Source of the DNA: Gigaspora rosea | Taxonomy: Eukaryota > Glomeromycota > Glomeromycetes > Diversisporales > Gigasporaceae | Length of the DNA stretch: 64,000 bases | Direction of reading: 5' to 3' | NCBI GenBank assembly: GCA_003550325.1 | Contig: QKWP01000632.1 | Coordinates: 129,532-193,531 of the forward strand | In this document: positions 12,539 to 24,650 of the stretch, piece by piece | Layout of the letters: the number at the start of each line of letters is the position of its first letter | Position numbering within the stretch: position 1 is the stretch's first letter | Notes under the pieces: model-generated | Database searches by the model: none | What the model saw: the letters and a program-made list of their open reading frames with translations, nothing else | What the model was told of the DNA's origin: nothing | Program-made: the position numbers and the translations under genes

Positions 12539-13529
12539 TTTAGGAACACAAAAGTTTAACCGATAAATAATTCCTTTAGTACTAGTACTAGGTGATATAT
12601 TCCTGATCATCATATAGTCAGCCCCGGCATATTGCATCATGCTGCATCTTATTTTTTTGGATATAGCTGCATCTTATATCATAATTGTCATAACCAAATT
12701 TATCTATAAAGTATTATATAACATTATAATTTATATTTATTTCGCAATAAGCCGAGTTTTCTTAGAATCTTTTTTTCCTAATACCATATTACAAGGGAAT
12801 AATATTAATCCTTATTCGTATGTTAACTGCTTCGATTGTAACTTATGTTATTTACTTATTAGAGTTATTTCCCTAGTTTACTAAATCTTATCAGTAAATT
12901 ACATAGTACTGTATCAATAAAATCGTTTACGATCAAATAGTTTATTTTCTTTCATCCCGTGTATTCCAAAATTAACGTTAAACGTCGAACAAAAGCCTCT
13001 CTATAGTCACTCTTTCTACAAACACCTTTTATGACATAAGCACATCGCACATAATTTACATTTATTTTTAAATTTAATTACAACAATATATAGGAGAAAA
13101 AACCTATATATTTTCACAATATTTTATAGGCACTTTTATTTTCACCTAAGATCCGACTATGTGATTATATAATGTATATTGCTATTTGTTAACGATCGTC
13201 GTGGCTGATACTATATGATGCTGAAATTGGCCAAGTTATGCTTTATTTTTTTTATCGTAGCTAGCCAGAATTATCAGTCGTTAGAAGTTTTATAACTTAT
13301 AAAATGGTTTTGTATTATACTAATTTAGATTAGTATTTATGATAATCCTATCTGTTAATATGTTAAAGTTTTTAATTAGTTTATTTAATTAATTTACAAT
13401 AACTGAACCACATTTTATTTATTTTTCACACGATATAGAAATAAAATGGCGAAGTTTTCATAGAGCTGGATCCTTATTTCTTAGGTTCTTAACTTCGAAG
13501 TAAAAATTTTTAGCACTGAGCACTAGAAC
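12538..13529. other. A+T-rich intergenic stretch
   Basis: The forward frame at 12639-12884 is hydrophobic and of chance composition. Nothing else was recognised. Confidence 0.4.
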
Positions 13530-13530
13530 A

Positions 13531-13731
13531 TACCGTAAAATCTGGACGCGAGTACCCCCCATGGCGTGTACCTCTAACAGTTTTAAGTACTAGACGGTGA
13601 TTCATGCTCAGGTACAAAAGCATTATATAAACTATACATATCATATCAGGTGCATATAGTAAAACATATTGTCTCAATACACTGTATCCTCATAAAGGTG
13701 TACCCGGGTACTCGGTCTGGATTTTACGGTA
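13531..13731. mobile_element. TA-flanked MITE (CCGTAAAATC ends)
   Basis: The element spans 13533-13729. Inverted ends CCGTAAAATC/GATTTTACGG are flanked by TA on each side. The inner arms GAGTACC/GGTACTC extend the pairing. It is consistent with a Tc1/mariner-type non-autonomous element. Confidence 0.75.
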
Positions 13732-14329
13732 CTGTATTATTAGTCATCATATATGTAGTTTACTTTATTTATCGCTAACGTTAATGATTATTAGTCTTCT
13801 GATTAATTTCTACAGGGATCGACAAAATCTGTATATCATCATCACAGGGACGGGAGCCGGACATCGCCTAAATCTAGAACACTATAGATAGGCTTTCACT
13901 CCGCTTCCCTCCGCTCCAGCCCAATAAATCCAGTTCACCATAAATAGGTCGCTTCCCTCCGCTTCAGCAGATATATAGATAAAGCAGGCCGGATTTGATC
14001 AAAGTTAATTTAAGCCGAATTAAGCTTAACTCGAGCCAAAATTCTAAACCACACTCTAGGGAACAAAAGTAAGTCATACAAATTTAATAATTTAGTTCTT
14101 ATAACCCAGCCGGGTCAAATTCTGCAAATTTCAAAAAATTTTTTATATTTACTACCCGAGTATTTTTTTTTTTTTAGGAATTATAAGAAAATTTTAGATG
14201 TTTTTTATACATAAATTTTTTTGAAAATAAAATTAAAGGCTGGGTTGTCACCATTTTTCAAATATTATTTTATGAGAACCAAGAAATCAACTTTGTATAG
14301 CCTTAGATATTTATACAACATCTAAACCA

Positions 14330-14596
14330 ATATGGACTGTCGTCAATAGAAATCAAGCAGATTGGCATTTCGAAAAAAATTAATGCCTTAAATTTCATCG
14401 CTCATATCACAATGAATTTCGAAGCTATTTTTATATTTCAATAATCAAAAGAATGCTTAATTCTTGAGCTTTCTTTTTTGACTATGAAATCATGATAGTT
14501 GCCTCGAAATTCATCAAAATATGAGCGATAAAAGTCAAGTCATTAATTTTTTTCGAAAGGTCAATCTGCTTGATTTTTATTGACAGCAGCCCATAT
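14330..14596. mobile_element. MITE of the GTCAATAGAAATCAAGCAG family, copy 1
   Basis: The left end ATATGGACTGTCGTCAATAG and the right end CTTGATTTTTATTGACAGCA...CCATAT are long imperfect inverted repeats. Pairing continues inward through TTCGAAAAAAATTAATG. Related copies are at 53486-53654 (complete) and 28350-28372 (one end only). Confidence 0.75.
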
Positions 14597-14830
14597 ATAG
14601 ACCGGTTTTTGAGTAAGGCTAATTCAAAGTCTAGCATCTCAGAAAGCTAGTACGATGGGTTGTATCTGAATGCTTTGCGTTCGAATAATATCGGGCTTTG
14701 TATTATTATAGAAAAAAGTAAATACAATAAAGCTAAGAGGTCAAGTCATGGTGAGATTTATCAAAGAGAAAAAAACATGATAAAGATAAAGGCGGATGTT
14801 ATTTATACCCCCATATTTGCTATTCATACC

Positions 14831-15664
14831 TATAGTTGGTGGTAGAATTAATTTTACAAATTAATACGGTTACGGCATTGCCGTATTTTTTGCCGTAATT
14901 GCTGTGAGCCGTAAAGCCGTAATACCGTAATTCCGTAATATCGTAATGCCGTAATACCACAATGCCGCAATGCCGTAACGCCGTAATACCGTAATGCAAA
15001 AATACTATCTGCTATAATACCGTTTGTTAAAATGCTTTACTGCATTATGTTTTCCTTTAAATAATATACTATTAAATATTTTTTATTCTGTCGACTTCAT
15101 TGATTTAGTACATGTAATGACTATGAAAAAAGGGGTTTGTAGGTCTAGGTTTTATTTTGACTTAAACGTCGTGATTTATTTTTTTGGCCAATTAGACCAG
15201 TCTATAAGTCATTGTTGAGAACGTCTTTAGCGAGCTAATTGATTGGAAATGACATCATTGAGTATGTATAGCTTAGATAAGATGATACATGCCTACATAC
15301 GTGTTTTAAAAATTTATTATAACTATTGTATTCTGCTGCAGAATACACTTTAATAACTTTTATGCTTACCGATGAATTAATGTAAATGAAATGCTTGTAT
15401 GGCAAATAACAACTATTTATCAGTTCTCGGTTTGGAGTGACTGGGTGTCATGTAGTTACTTAATTATAACATTATAATATTAAACTGTAGTTACGGTATT
15501 GCATTATTACAATATTGTGTTATTGCGGCATTACGGCATTATGACGTTACGGTATTACGGCATATAATTTTACGGCAATTAGATGTTATGCTGTAATTAA
15601 TTCTACCACTGGTAAAATGCTGTAATTGCCGTAATTCAGTAATTCTACTGTACCACCAACTATA
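14831..15664. mobile_element. 826-bp DNA element with GCCGTAAT arrays at both ends
   Basis: The element spans 14835-15660. Ends GTTGGTGGTA/TACCACCAAC are inverted and flanked by TATA on both sides. Next to the left end (14865-15000) lies an array of about ten variants of the octamer GCCGTAAT. Next to the right end (15490-15640) lies a matching array in the opposite orientation (ATTACGGC). Such arrays usually serve as transposase-binding sites. The interior has only a 64-codon frame (15024-15218) with no recognised domain, so the element is taken as non-autonomous. Confidence 0.75.
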
Positions 15665-15690
15665 TTTATACCCCCCTATAAACAACTTTT

Positions 15691-16562
15691 TTAAAAATTT
15701 TCAAAATTTGAGCAAAGATATCCTGACAACCACCAAGTCAAATACAATGGGCATTTTTTATTTGGATTCTATAGATTCATAGGATTCAAAAAAAAATTAT
15801 TGAATTTGACTTGGTGGTTGTCAAGATATCTTTGCTCAAAGTTTCAGAAAATTCAAAACATCTATCAGAAGTGACAACACCAGGGCATAGGATCGATTTT
15901 CGGTTATGTGATCTTCTGGTGTCAATTAGCCAATTAAAACTCAGGATCAGGTGTAATTCAAAACAAACATTCGCTTTGCAAAAATCATATTTATCACAAG
16001 ATTTAGACTAGCAAAATCGTCTTTCTGGCATAACAAAAAAGTTTTCTTGCACAATTTTATCATACAATGCTCTATCTAACCACCAACATGAACCCAAACC
16101 CTAACATAAATTAATTTTTTTCTCAAAGACAATTGATGCCAGAAAGTCATGAGACCAGAAAATCAATCCTACACCCTGCCAAAATTTTTTTAAACTTTGA
16201 GTAAAGATATCTTAATAATATGAAATCAAATTTGATAAAATTTTTTTTTATTTGAATTCTATAAATCCATAGAATTCAAAAAAAAAAAAGTTTATTGAAT
16301 CTTATTTGGTGTTTGTCTAATCACTCAAAATTTCAAAAAAATTCAAAATATCTATCAAAATAGAAGCTGAGCCAAATTTTTTTCAGACTTTAAGCAAAGA
16401 TATCTTGACAACTCAAATAAAATCTAATAAAGTTTTTTTTTGAATTCTATGGATTTATAGAATCTAAATAAAAAAAACATTAAATTTGACTTTGTAGTTA
16501 TCAAGATATCTTTGTTCAAAGTTTGAAAAAACTTTGGCACAATTTCTATTTTGATAGATATT
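15691..16562. repeat. Three copies of foldback family F
   Basis: Family F is a palindromic repeat with arms containing TTTGAGCAAAGATATCTTGA and ACCACCAAGTCAAAT, and a central GAATTCTAT...ATAGAATTC. Copies lie at about 15691-15865, 16178-16350 and 16347-16562. The third also shows outer arms ATCTATCAAAATAGAAG/CTATTTTGATAGAT. Further copies are at 16797-18665 (interrupted) and 47345-48110 (interrupted). The forward frame 15811-16011 lies across an arm and is not a gene. Confidence 0.8.
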
Positions 16563-16796
16563 AGGCTATTTGAAGTTGATTCTTCAGTTAATATCACTTT
16601 CTAGAACTCTTAGAAGAGAGAGAGTAAAATGAAACAAACATATGAAACAAATATATAAAAATAAACAAAAATGGGCCAATTTTATTGGTTGATGCAAATC
16701 AGATAATTGATAAACTGTTTTGATTAGTTGTTTATTTTGCAGAGGAACTTTAGCTAAAGGTGATATTAATTAAAAACTTAATTTCAAATAGCCTTA
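16561..16796. mobile_element. PIF/Harbinger-like MITE with TTA duplication
   Basis: The element spans 16564-16793 (230 bp). Inverted ends GGCTATTTGAA/TTCAAATAGCC are flanked by TTA at 16561-16563 and 16794-16796. The 3-bp TTA duplication fits the PIF/Harbinger (Tourist) pattern. It inserted directly beside foldback copy 3. Confidence 0.75.
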
Positions 16797-16867
16797 TAAA
16801 TTTTTAAACTTTGAGCAAAGATATCTTGACAACCACTAAATCAAATTTAATACTTTTTTTTGAATCC

Positions 16868-18574
16868 TATCCCTTGCTTTGTTATGCAGGCATATTTGTC
16901 TGCGAAAATTTTAAAATTTTAAATTTTTTAAATAAAACCTTAAATATTATTTTTAGCTATATACTTTCTAAGTAAAAATTATAATTTTTTTTTTTTTTGT
17001 GTTAAAGTTCCTGCTTTGGGTGAGAGTTTATTTAATCAAGCCTGTGGATTAAGGGCACCTCTTTGGGCGCACCCACAATTGAGTTACATTGAATGAGAGT
17101 ACAACTAGCCACACGTACAACTTTTGGTTGTCTAATTTAAGTAGTCCGCTCGAAGGTTCTACACTAGTTGCTATACCTACAACCCAACTAGGGGATTGCC
17201 TATTTAAACCCTCTGGTCCAACACTTCGCATATCAATCCTACTTGTGATCACCGGTACAGCCCTCTGATACATTAGTCAGTCGAAGACAGTCCCGAATGC
17301 TACCTACATCCCCTTAGGACTAATTTATCCTCGCGAGTAAACTTGGTAGAGCAGTCCCTGTCCCACACAGATATTACCTACACTTCGGTAACTTACACAC
17401 TCACCGAGGCAAGCAACTTGCAGTCAGGGAGTACCTAACCGCTACCATTACCTACTTCTGCCCTTGTAAGGTTCACACCAACCCCAGTATCCACCATTAC
17501 TTTCCTACCGGTCCATCACCGGGTGCCCCAAACTTCCAAACCAGTTGGCCCGGAAGGGTTGATCTACCTAGCATTAGGTGCTACTATGGTTTTTCTTCCC
17601 CTGGTACCTAATTCCAGAACATAGGTCCTTTTCCTCCGGTATGACTCCGGCGGCCAGGTTGGTGGACCCTCTCCTCCGAAGGTCATATCGTCCAGTTCTC
17701 CAGCTCCGGTTTCTGATATTCCGGTTTTGGTAGCACCGTTGAAGATTGTTGCTACCTCCTTACTTGGGACTTTACAAATAGGTTTCCATTTCCCCGGTTC
17801 CTTGGATTTGTTTGTGTCACCAAACACAACTTCGCCCGAAAGCTTCCATTCGAGATGGTAACCAAGGACTACAGGTAATATACCCAACCGATCGACAGGA
17901 AACGGTTACCATAACACAGGTCTATTTTTCCAAAGCGTCGCCAGTGGGATTTGAACCCTAGACCTGCTACTTGGAGGGTGACAACTTACCAACTTCCTTA
18001 AGTCACCACACCCTTAGTAAAAATTATAATATTAGTTCTGTTTTATCAACTTTATTATAAAATTTTTTTTAAAATTATTAAAAAACTTTGGTGTAATAAA
18101 AGTTTAAAGTTTTTGTTTTTGAACTTTTACTATAGAATTTTTTCTTTAGGTTTTCTTAAATTTTATATGTTCCCGTCTATAAAAAATATTTTTACTTCTA
18201 ATACAAGTCTTAATTTTTACAAGTAAATCATATAAAGTCAAATAATGAAAGTTGAAATCCTTTATATAAACAACAATATTGAATTAGAAACTATATTTTT
18301 AAAACCAATATTTAAAGAATTCGCCAAGATATTGTAAAATATTTTTTTGGTTAAAAAATTTCTTTAAAATTTAATATTTTTAGCTTATAAGCAACATAAA
18401 CTTTTTGTCTTATAATATAAATTTAAATAATTCAAAAATATAATACTTATTATTAAATATTATAATACCAAATTTTATTTAAATATTTTAAATGATTAAA
18501 AAAATAGATCAGAGGTATATTTATAGTAATTTTACAGGCAAATTTGCCTGCGAAGTAGTACAAACTAAGGGATA
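16868..18574. mobile_element. TA-flanked MITE (TCCCTTAGATTGTA family) copy 1, interrupted
   Basis: The element spans 16870-18572 with TA on each side. Its ends match the complete copy at 60015-60657: TCCCTT at the start, AAGGGA at the end, and inner palindromes of the AGGCAAATTTGCCTGC type next to each end. The retroposon at 16986-18015 splits it. Without that insertion and its duplication the element is about 658 bp, close to the 643 bp of the other copy. Confidence 0.85.
16971..18030 (-). mobile_element. tRNA-headed retroposon (SINE-like) A1, 1.03 kb
   Basis: The element spans 16986-18015 and reads on the minus strand. A perfect 15-bp target duplication AGTAAAAATTATAAT lies at 16971-16985 and 18016-18030. 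The 3' end is the A-tail (plus-strand T run at 16986-16998). The 5' end (17935-18010) is a tRNA-like head with a polymerase III A-box-like TTAAGGAAGTTGG and a B-box-like GGGTTCAAATCCC. The body is far richer in G+C than its surroundings and includes an uninterrupted 107-codon frame (17564-17887, minus) without a recognised domain. At about 1 kb it is long for a SINE. A retrogene or other Pol III-driven retroposon is possible. Its 3' half is shared with the elements at 22010-22997 and 62650-62945. Confidence 0.85.
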
Positions 18575-18669
18575 AATTTATAGAATCTATATAAAAATTT
18601 TTATTGAATTTAACTTGGTGGTTGTTAGCAAATCTTTGCTCAAAATTTGTAAAAATTTTGACTTAAAGA

Positions 18670-19271
18670 AGTACAAATAGCAAATTTAGATGCATAAACA
18701 TAGCTGCCAAGATAAATAGCAAGTTAAATTTGTTTATTTTATACAAAATTTCTTCAAAATTGCTTTTTTAACCAAATTTTAAAAATTATTATGTAAAAAT
18801 ACAATATTTAATATCAAAAATTTGTTATAGTTATTTTTAATTTATTCATATATGTTTATATATTGTTTAAAATATTAAATAACTATATATTCAGATCTAT
18901 ATTTTTATATTCTTTTGTAGGTATTTATTAAGTATTTTTTAAAAAAGCAATTTTTTAAAAAAATTTTTTTGCAACCCATATACAGCTTTAGAGGTCATCT
19001 AAAACCAGGTGTATTCATATAATAAAAAGCTAATTAAATAGTAATATTTGATCTTTACAATTAGCCTGACAAAAAAACAAATAAAAAAAAAATAAAAAAC
19101 ACTGAAAATAAAAAAAAATGAGGGTCTAAGCCTGTTTAAAAGCATTAATAAAAAATGTAAAAAGACAATTTTACTTATAAAATAAGTTTAACACCAACCC
19201 TCTAGTTTACTTTTATTCTAATTTTAATTAAGGGTAGGGTAAATATAGATTAATTTTTATATGAATTATAT
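18670..19271. other. A+T-rich intergenic stretch
   Basis: No gene. A TTAAGGGTAGGGTA motif near 19227 matches the end of another repeat family (see 31324-31827), but no partner end was found. Confidence 0.4.
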
Positions 19272-19922
19272 GGTATAGCTAGAGCCTGTACCCGTATAAG
19301 TATTACCTGGATAACCCGGTTAACACCTGTCAACCGGGTCATAGCTATCGTTAACTGGGTGACCCGGATTAATTATCCATAAGCATGATAATGTGACGTA
19401 CAAACGTATATACAGTACGTATGTCCGTTGGGAGTGAGGTCATTTTAAATTTTATTATTTAAACCCAGTTTATTTTCTGACGGCCTCTGGTCGTTTGAGA
19501 ATAAACTGATTATGTTACAGCTATTATCATGATTCTCGGGGCACCTGACATAAAAATTAATAAATTTATCAGTTACCATTATCATTATACGTAGTTTTTT
19601 AAAAAATGCATATAAGAGAATTTATGATTTTGCATCAATCAATCAAAAAAACGGTTTACCCGGATTATTAAGATGACCCAGTTTATAATGTTGTAAACGG
19701 TGAGTAACCTGGAGCTTAAATTTTTTAACGGGTGCAACCTCTAAAAAAATTACATACCCTTAAGAGCTACCTCAATTTTGCATTAGCCAATCAAACAAAC
19801 CGGGTCAACCGGGTAACCCGGATTTTTTAAAACAATCCGGTTTGTAACCCGGTAATAGTCTGGTAAACAGGCGGGTTATCCAGAATTTGAAATTTATTTC
19901 AGGTACAACCTCTAGGTATAGC
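19272..19922. mobile_element. hAT-type element, 635 bp
   Basis: The element spans 19280-19914. Ends TAGAGCCTGTACC and (reverse complement) TAGAGGTTGTACC are flanked by a perfect 8-bp duplication GGTATAGC (19272-19279, 19915-19922). Subterminal AACCCGG/CCGGGTT modules repeat at both ends. No transposase frame is present. Confidence 0.9.
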
Positions 19923-20187
19923 AAAATTTTATATAGAAAGCAAATATATGCTTCTAAAACTTTTTAAAATTAGTATTATTTATTTTTTGAGAGAGTAGAA
20001 ATTATAACAGTGTTTATTGATAATCATAGTATATGGATAGCCTAAAGGGCCACCTATATATTATTATTATTGGTAAACTCTATTATAATTTTTTCTACAA
20101 AAAATAAATAAATAATCCTCAGGAGCATATTACTAGATGTTAATTGGACTACTATACTATTATTTTTAAATATGTTTCATATTTATA

Positions 20188-21984
20188 TTCATATTTAGTG
20201 TTCCGCATGGATTGAATCAGACAAATATTTTTAAAGAACTGGATCTAATTTAAAAAACGGATCGAATTCAAGTCAAGATTTGGATCCAAACAAGAAAGAT
20301 CTGAATCTGGATCCAAATCCAATAATTGCTTTTCTTAAAATATGCACTTATTTATATAATCGTTTTGATATTTTTTAATTATTACAAATTATAATTTTTT
20401 TTTTAATTATTACGAAATTATTATGATAATTTTTTAATTATTATATATGGTGCCAGCGGCTTTAAATCTTCGTAAAAATAGCTTTACAAAAAATACTACT
20501 CCTCTTTCAAAAATTTATAAAATGTAAAACTAATCCACAAGTTTTGTTCTTTATAACCTAAAGAATAAAACTTGTGGTTTAGATTTTAATTTAAAGCTAA
20601 ACTGGTAGAGCAGTAGGCTTTTAAAAATTGACAATTTATTAGTAAATTGTAAAAATGTGAACGTATATGTTTTTTAATTTAACCCAATCAGAATGCAGCA
20701 TTATGGTCACGTAATACAACTTTTTGGGCTGTAAAAAAAATTTTGGTCTCAAAAAAAGTCGCAAGAAAAAAAAAGGAAAGCATTATTATTATTTACTATT
20801 TAACTATTTATTATTTTTATTATTTACTAGTTAACAGAAAAAATAAATAAATAAAATTTCTCTTTAAAAAATAAAAATACATTCTAGATAAAAAGTAAAA
20901 GTTGCTCCCTAAAAAAAAAAACAAAAAAAAACAAGCCAACTGTGCATTTTTGATTGCATATACTTATATCACATAATTTTTAAATAAAAGTGAACAAAGT
21001 CACGTAATTGGAGGTTTAAAGCCACTGGCACCATACTTTCAAATCATTAATAATTCATAAAAAGAACTTTTGAACCAATTTATTTTCCAAGCGAATATCT
21101 TAAAATTCAAATAAAAATTATAATTATTTTCGTATATATCGATTAATTTTGAAGAATTTCTCATTATGTATATGTATACTACAAGCTACTTTGTTTACAT
21201 TTGCGAGTAACAGATTATCTTCACCAATCATATAATAAGTATACCTGAGTTTTTAATGCAAATGTTCATTATATCTGCCATCATACAATAAAGTTCAATT
21301 TTTCATATCTGCCCATTATAAAAAGATACTTTCACGACTTCTTAATACAAATATATTATCCGGTTCAATCTCTAATGATTTATTTAAATTAGCAAGCAAC
21401 TCATTATATCTGTTCAAGTATGACTTAAATATGAACTTAGTAAAATAATTTCATGAATTAGAACTATTGAAAATAATATTAAGTTATATACATATAGTTT
21501 ATTTAGTTTCTTTACCATGACTTTAAATATCAAAAAGTTTTTTAGTACCAGAAAAAAGTTTCTTTTAAAAAAAAGTTCCAGTTCAACATCATAACGTGTA
21601 TTGCGAAGTTCTTTATATCAAAAAAAAAATTTATTATAATGTCTTTTTCTTTTATAATCATTAGGGATCAGAAGCTTAGAGTACTTAGAAAATTTAAAAG
21701 TCTTAGAAAATTTAAAAGGCGTAAAAAACTTAAAAAAATGTTTAATAGTTTAGAGAAAAAAAATTAGATGGCCTAGAATGCTTTTTTTAGATAATATAAG
21801 CAATCAGAATATAATATTTTCAATTATTTGAACGGATCAAAATGGAACGGATTTACCAGATTGGATCCCAATATGGATCCGGATTCAGTAGTACTTAAAA
21901 ATTATGGATCTGGATCTAATCTGAACACTAGATCCGGATCAGATCTGAATCCTTGGATCAGATCTGTGGAATACTATTCATATT
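20188..21984. mobile_element. hAT-type element, 1.78 kb, with nested MITE
   Basis: The element spans 20196-21976. Its left end is TAGTGTTCC and its right end is GGAATACTA. The perfect 8-bp duplication TTCATATT is at 20188-20195 and 21977-21984. Inverted clusters of GGATC/GGATCCGGATC modules occupy both ends (20220-20320 and 21830-21965). The forward frame 21828-22025 is a by-product of this array. Another element is nested at 20448-21033. Confidence 0.9.
20446..21035. mobile_element. TA-flanked MITE nested in the hAT element
   Basis: The element spans 20448-21033. The 19-bp inverted ends begin TGGTGCCAGCGGCTTTAAA and differ at one or two positions. They are flanked by TA on both sides. Near 20585-20620 is a stretch resembling the D-arm and anticodon arm of a tRNA-Lys (CTGGTAGAGCAGTAGGC), but no T-arm follows, so it is not called as a tRNA. 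Confidence 0.8.
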
Positions 21985-21993
21985 GTACTTTAC

Positions 21994-23013
21994 TAACTTT
22001 TTTTATTTTTTTATTTTTTTTTTAAACTTTGGCAATCTCACTAGTGCATCCTTTATTAAGACTTTGCAATAATACATGAGTATACAGATTGTAACGAGAA
22101 TATAACTAGCCACTCATACACTTTTAGTGTCTAATTTAAGTAGTCCGCCCGAAGGTTCTACACTAGCTGCCATACCTACAACCTGCTACGGGTGTTGCCT
22201 ATTTAAACCCTCTGATTATCAATTGCTTACCAAATCATACTTAACAAGTAAATACCCGACATCCTCCAGCTGCTTTTAAAGTACCCAGAAGCAATCTGCC
22301 GCACCAGACCTAATCTACTTACTTTTGACGTATCTGGAAGTTTAACCTTATGATCCATGTCCCACACACTTCAACAGTTTTTTTAGCCACCTATCGGCAG
22401 TGTTGTCACTTGGACGTGTCCATACTATGTTTTTTGTCCAATATCCAAGATTGTCCAAAATCGTCCAAGCCTATGTCCCATGTTTAACTAATCAATAAAG
22501 TAATTTAAAAAAATATATAATTATATATTTTTTTAGGTGCTGGACTCTTTGGTAAAAAAATTAAAATAGATTATCTTAATAAAATTTTAAGTAATTTTAA
22601 TTTGAAAAAATGTCCAAAGTGTTCAAAAAATGTCCAAGTGACAATACTGCCTATCGGTAACCAAATTTTGCCCTTATTAGGTTCATTCCGATCCTGGTCA
22701 TCCACCTTCTCTTGGTAGTGCCGTCATAGATCTTCACTATTACCTCCTAATTCAGAACTTGCCAAACAGTTTTCCATTTCTTTGGTTCTCTGGATTTTTT
22801 GGTATAACAATAACACTATTGCGCCATAGCTCCCATTCAAAATAGTGGAACCAAGGTAACAGGCTTTAACCCAACTGATCTGAGCCACATGGTTACCGAA
22901 CACAGGCCTATGTTCAAAATGTCAACAGTGGGATTCGAACTGTCGACCTGACGCTTGGGGGTGACACTTTGACCACTTCTCTAAGGCGCCACACTCTTAA
23001 CTTTTTTTATTTT
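21994..23013 (-). mobile_element. tRNA-headed retroposon A2, with nested hAT MITE
   Basis: The element spans 22010-22997 on the minus strand. A 16-bp duplication TAACTTTTTTTATTTT lies at 21994-22009 and 22998-23013, though its low complexity weakens it. The head (22915-22990) has an A-box-like TTAGAGAAGTGG and a B-box-like AGTTCGAATCCC. The 3' portion (22080-22225) closely matches retroposon A1, for example around TTTAAGTAGTCCGCCCGAAG. The body frame seen in A1 is broken here. It starts 10 bp beyond the target duplication of the preceding hAT element. Confidence 0.75.
22390..22657. mobile_element. hAT MITE, 252 bp, copy 1 (inside retroposon A2)
   Basis: The element spans 22398-22649. Ends CAGTGTTGTCACTTGGACG and its near-complement GTCCAAGTGACAATACTG are flanked by a perfect 8-bp duplication CCTATCGG (22390-22397, 22650-22657). 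Same length and family as 24659-24910. Confidence 0.95.
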
Positions 23014-23700
23014 ATTTTTTTTAATTTACATTAATTTTATTGTTTTTATCTTTTTATTACCTTTGTTTTTTACTTCTATATTTAACTTATTTTCAAACTT
23101 TTACTTTCACTTTGCTCATATCATGCCTTTTTTTAGCTTTATTTTACTGTACCTATTTACATTTGGCTTTTAAAGTTCTTTAGATAAAATATAAAAATAT
23201 AAAAAAAATTAATTTAAATGAAAATTGTCATAGCTAATGCTAAAGCTCAAAGGTCTCAATTAGAAACTATAAGCCCTACTACATATACTTTATAAATATA
23301 AAATCTACACCAAACTCCACCCTAACTCTATAAGACAAAAGCGAAAAAAAATATCCAAAAAAAAATTTAAAATTTTATATCAAAATAGATCAAAGTTTCA
23401 GCATCAGCCAACTTTATTATCAGCCGTGACAAAAATAAGAGTTAAAAATTAAAGTTTCACAATGATCAATATGAGACCAGAAATTTTTTGTAAAAAGATT
23501 TCTAGTTACAATATGATTATTATAAGGGCAGTGTCATTAATCACCTGATTATTTTTTATCAGAGGCCTACCCCCCTCCCTCTTCCTTAATATATATATAG
23601 TCAGGTTCTTATATATAAATTCAACTTTTTTTTACCCCTTCCCCCCTAAAAAATCACCTGATTTTTGTTACTCCCCTAAATATAGTTAATCATATATAAA
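23014..23700. other. A+T-rich intergenic stretch
   Basis: Nothing bounded was recognised. T-rich sequence continues from the retroposon flank, with a C-rich patch near 23570-23655. Confidence 0.4.
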
Positions 23701-23702
23701 AA

Positions 23703-24382
23703 ATAATAATGAAGATAGTCATAAGTAACACTTAGTGCGATAAGGGATTATAGCCAATATTTTCTAAAATTTTATAATATATACCGGTAATTTGAAGCTT
23801 TTTATTTGTAATAATAAAATTTCAAACCCTATATTATTTGAAAAAATCTACCTTTATATATTGGTAAAAAAACTTAAATAACTCCAAATTTCATTAGATT
23901 ACACAAAAATTATTAATTCTGATTGGTTGAATCTATATTGTTTACAATTCTGATTGGTTAATTATCTGATTTTATATAATTACAATATGATAACTATTAA
24001 AAATAATCTATGTTTACCCTACTCTTAAATAATTAAAAATATATAATAATGAAGATAGTTATAAGTAGCACTTAGTGTGATAGGGGATTATAGCCAATAT
24101 TTTTTAAAATTTCATAAATATAATTTGAAGCTTTTTATTTGTAATAGTAAAATTTCAAACCCTATATAATTTGAAAAAACCTACCTTTATATATTGGTAA
24201 AAAAACTTAAATGACCCCAAATTTCCTTAGATTACACAAAAAATTATTAATTCTAATTGGTTGAATTTATATTGTTTACAATCCTGATTGGTCAATTATT
24301 TGATTTTATATAATTACAACATTATTACTATTAAAAATAATCTATGTTTACCCTACTCTTAAATAATTAAAAATATATAAAT
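23703..24382. repeat. Direct tandem duplication, 340-bp period
   Basis: Two copies, with GAAGATAGT at 23711 and 24051, run to TACCCTACTCTTAAATAATT at the end of each. Divergence is only a few percent by eye, with an indel near 23780/24118. The copies end in the TTAAGAGTAGGGTA motif of the family at 31324-31827. Confidence 0.85.
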
Positions 24383-24650
24383 GCACCTGGCTTTAGCCAT
24401 CTCTAGCTTTAGAGATTGGTACTATACAACTGCATATTTAAAATTTTGGTTTAATTGGATTGGTAATTTAAATAGTAATTTACAATATTTATAAAATTAC
24501 TATAATAAATTTTATATAGTATAATAAATTAGTAATAAATTTAAAAATATATCTTAATAATTACTAATCTAAATATATACAGTATTTAGTATTTATATAG
24601 CAATTTTATTTTAAATAGATCTATTTGTTACTAGTGGTAATAGTTTTGTA

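Larger units (their letters stand above)
16797..18665. repeat. Foldback family F copy 4, split by nested insertions
   Basis: The left arm is at 16797-16867 (TTTGAGCAAAGATATCTTGA present). The right arm is at 18575-18665 (AACTTGGTGGTTGTTAGCAA). The 1.7 kb between them is a TA-flanked MITE which itself carries a retroposon. Removing both restores a family F palindrome. Confidence 0.8.

Noticed and set aside
20585-20640. tRNA-Lys-like segment
   Set aside because: It has a D-arm and anticodon-arm-like sequence but no T-arm or acceptor pairing, and lies inside a MITE.
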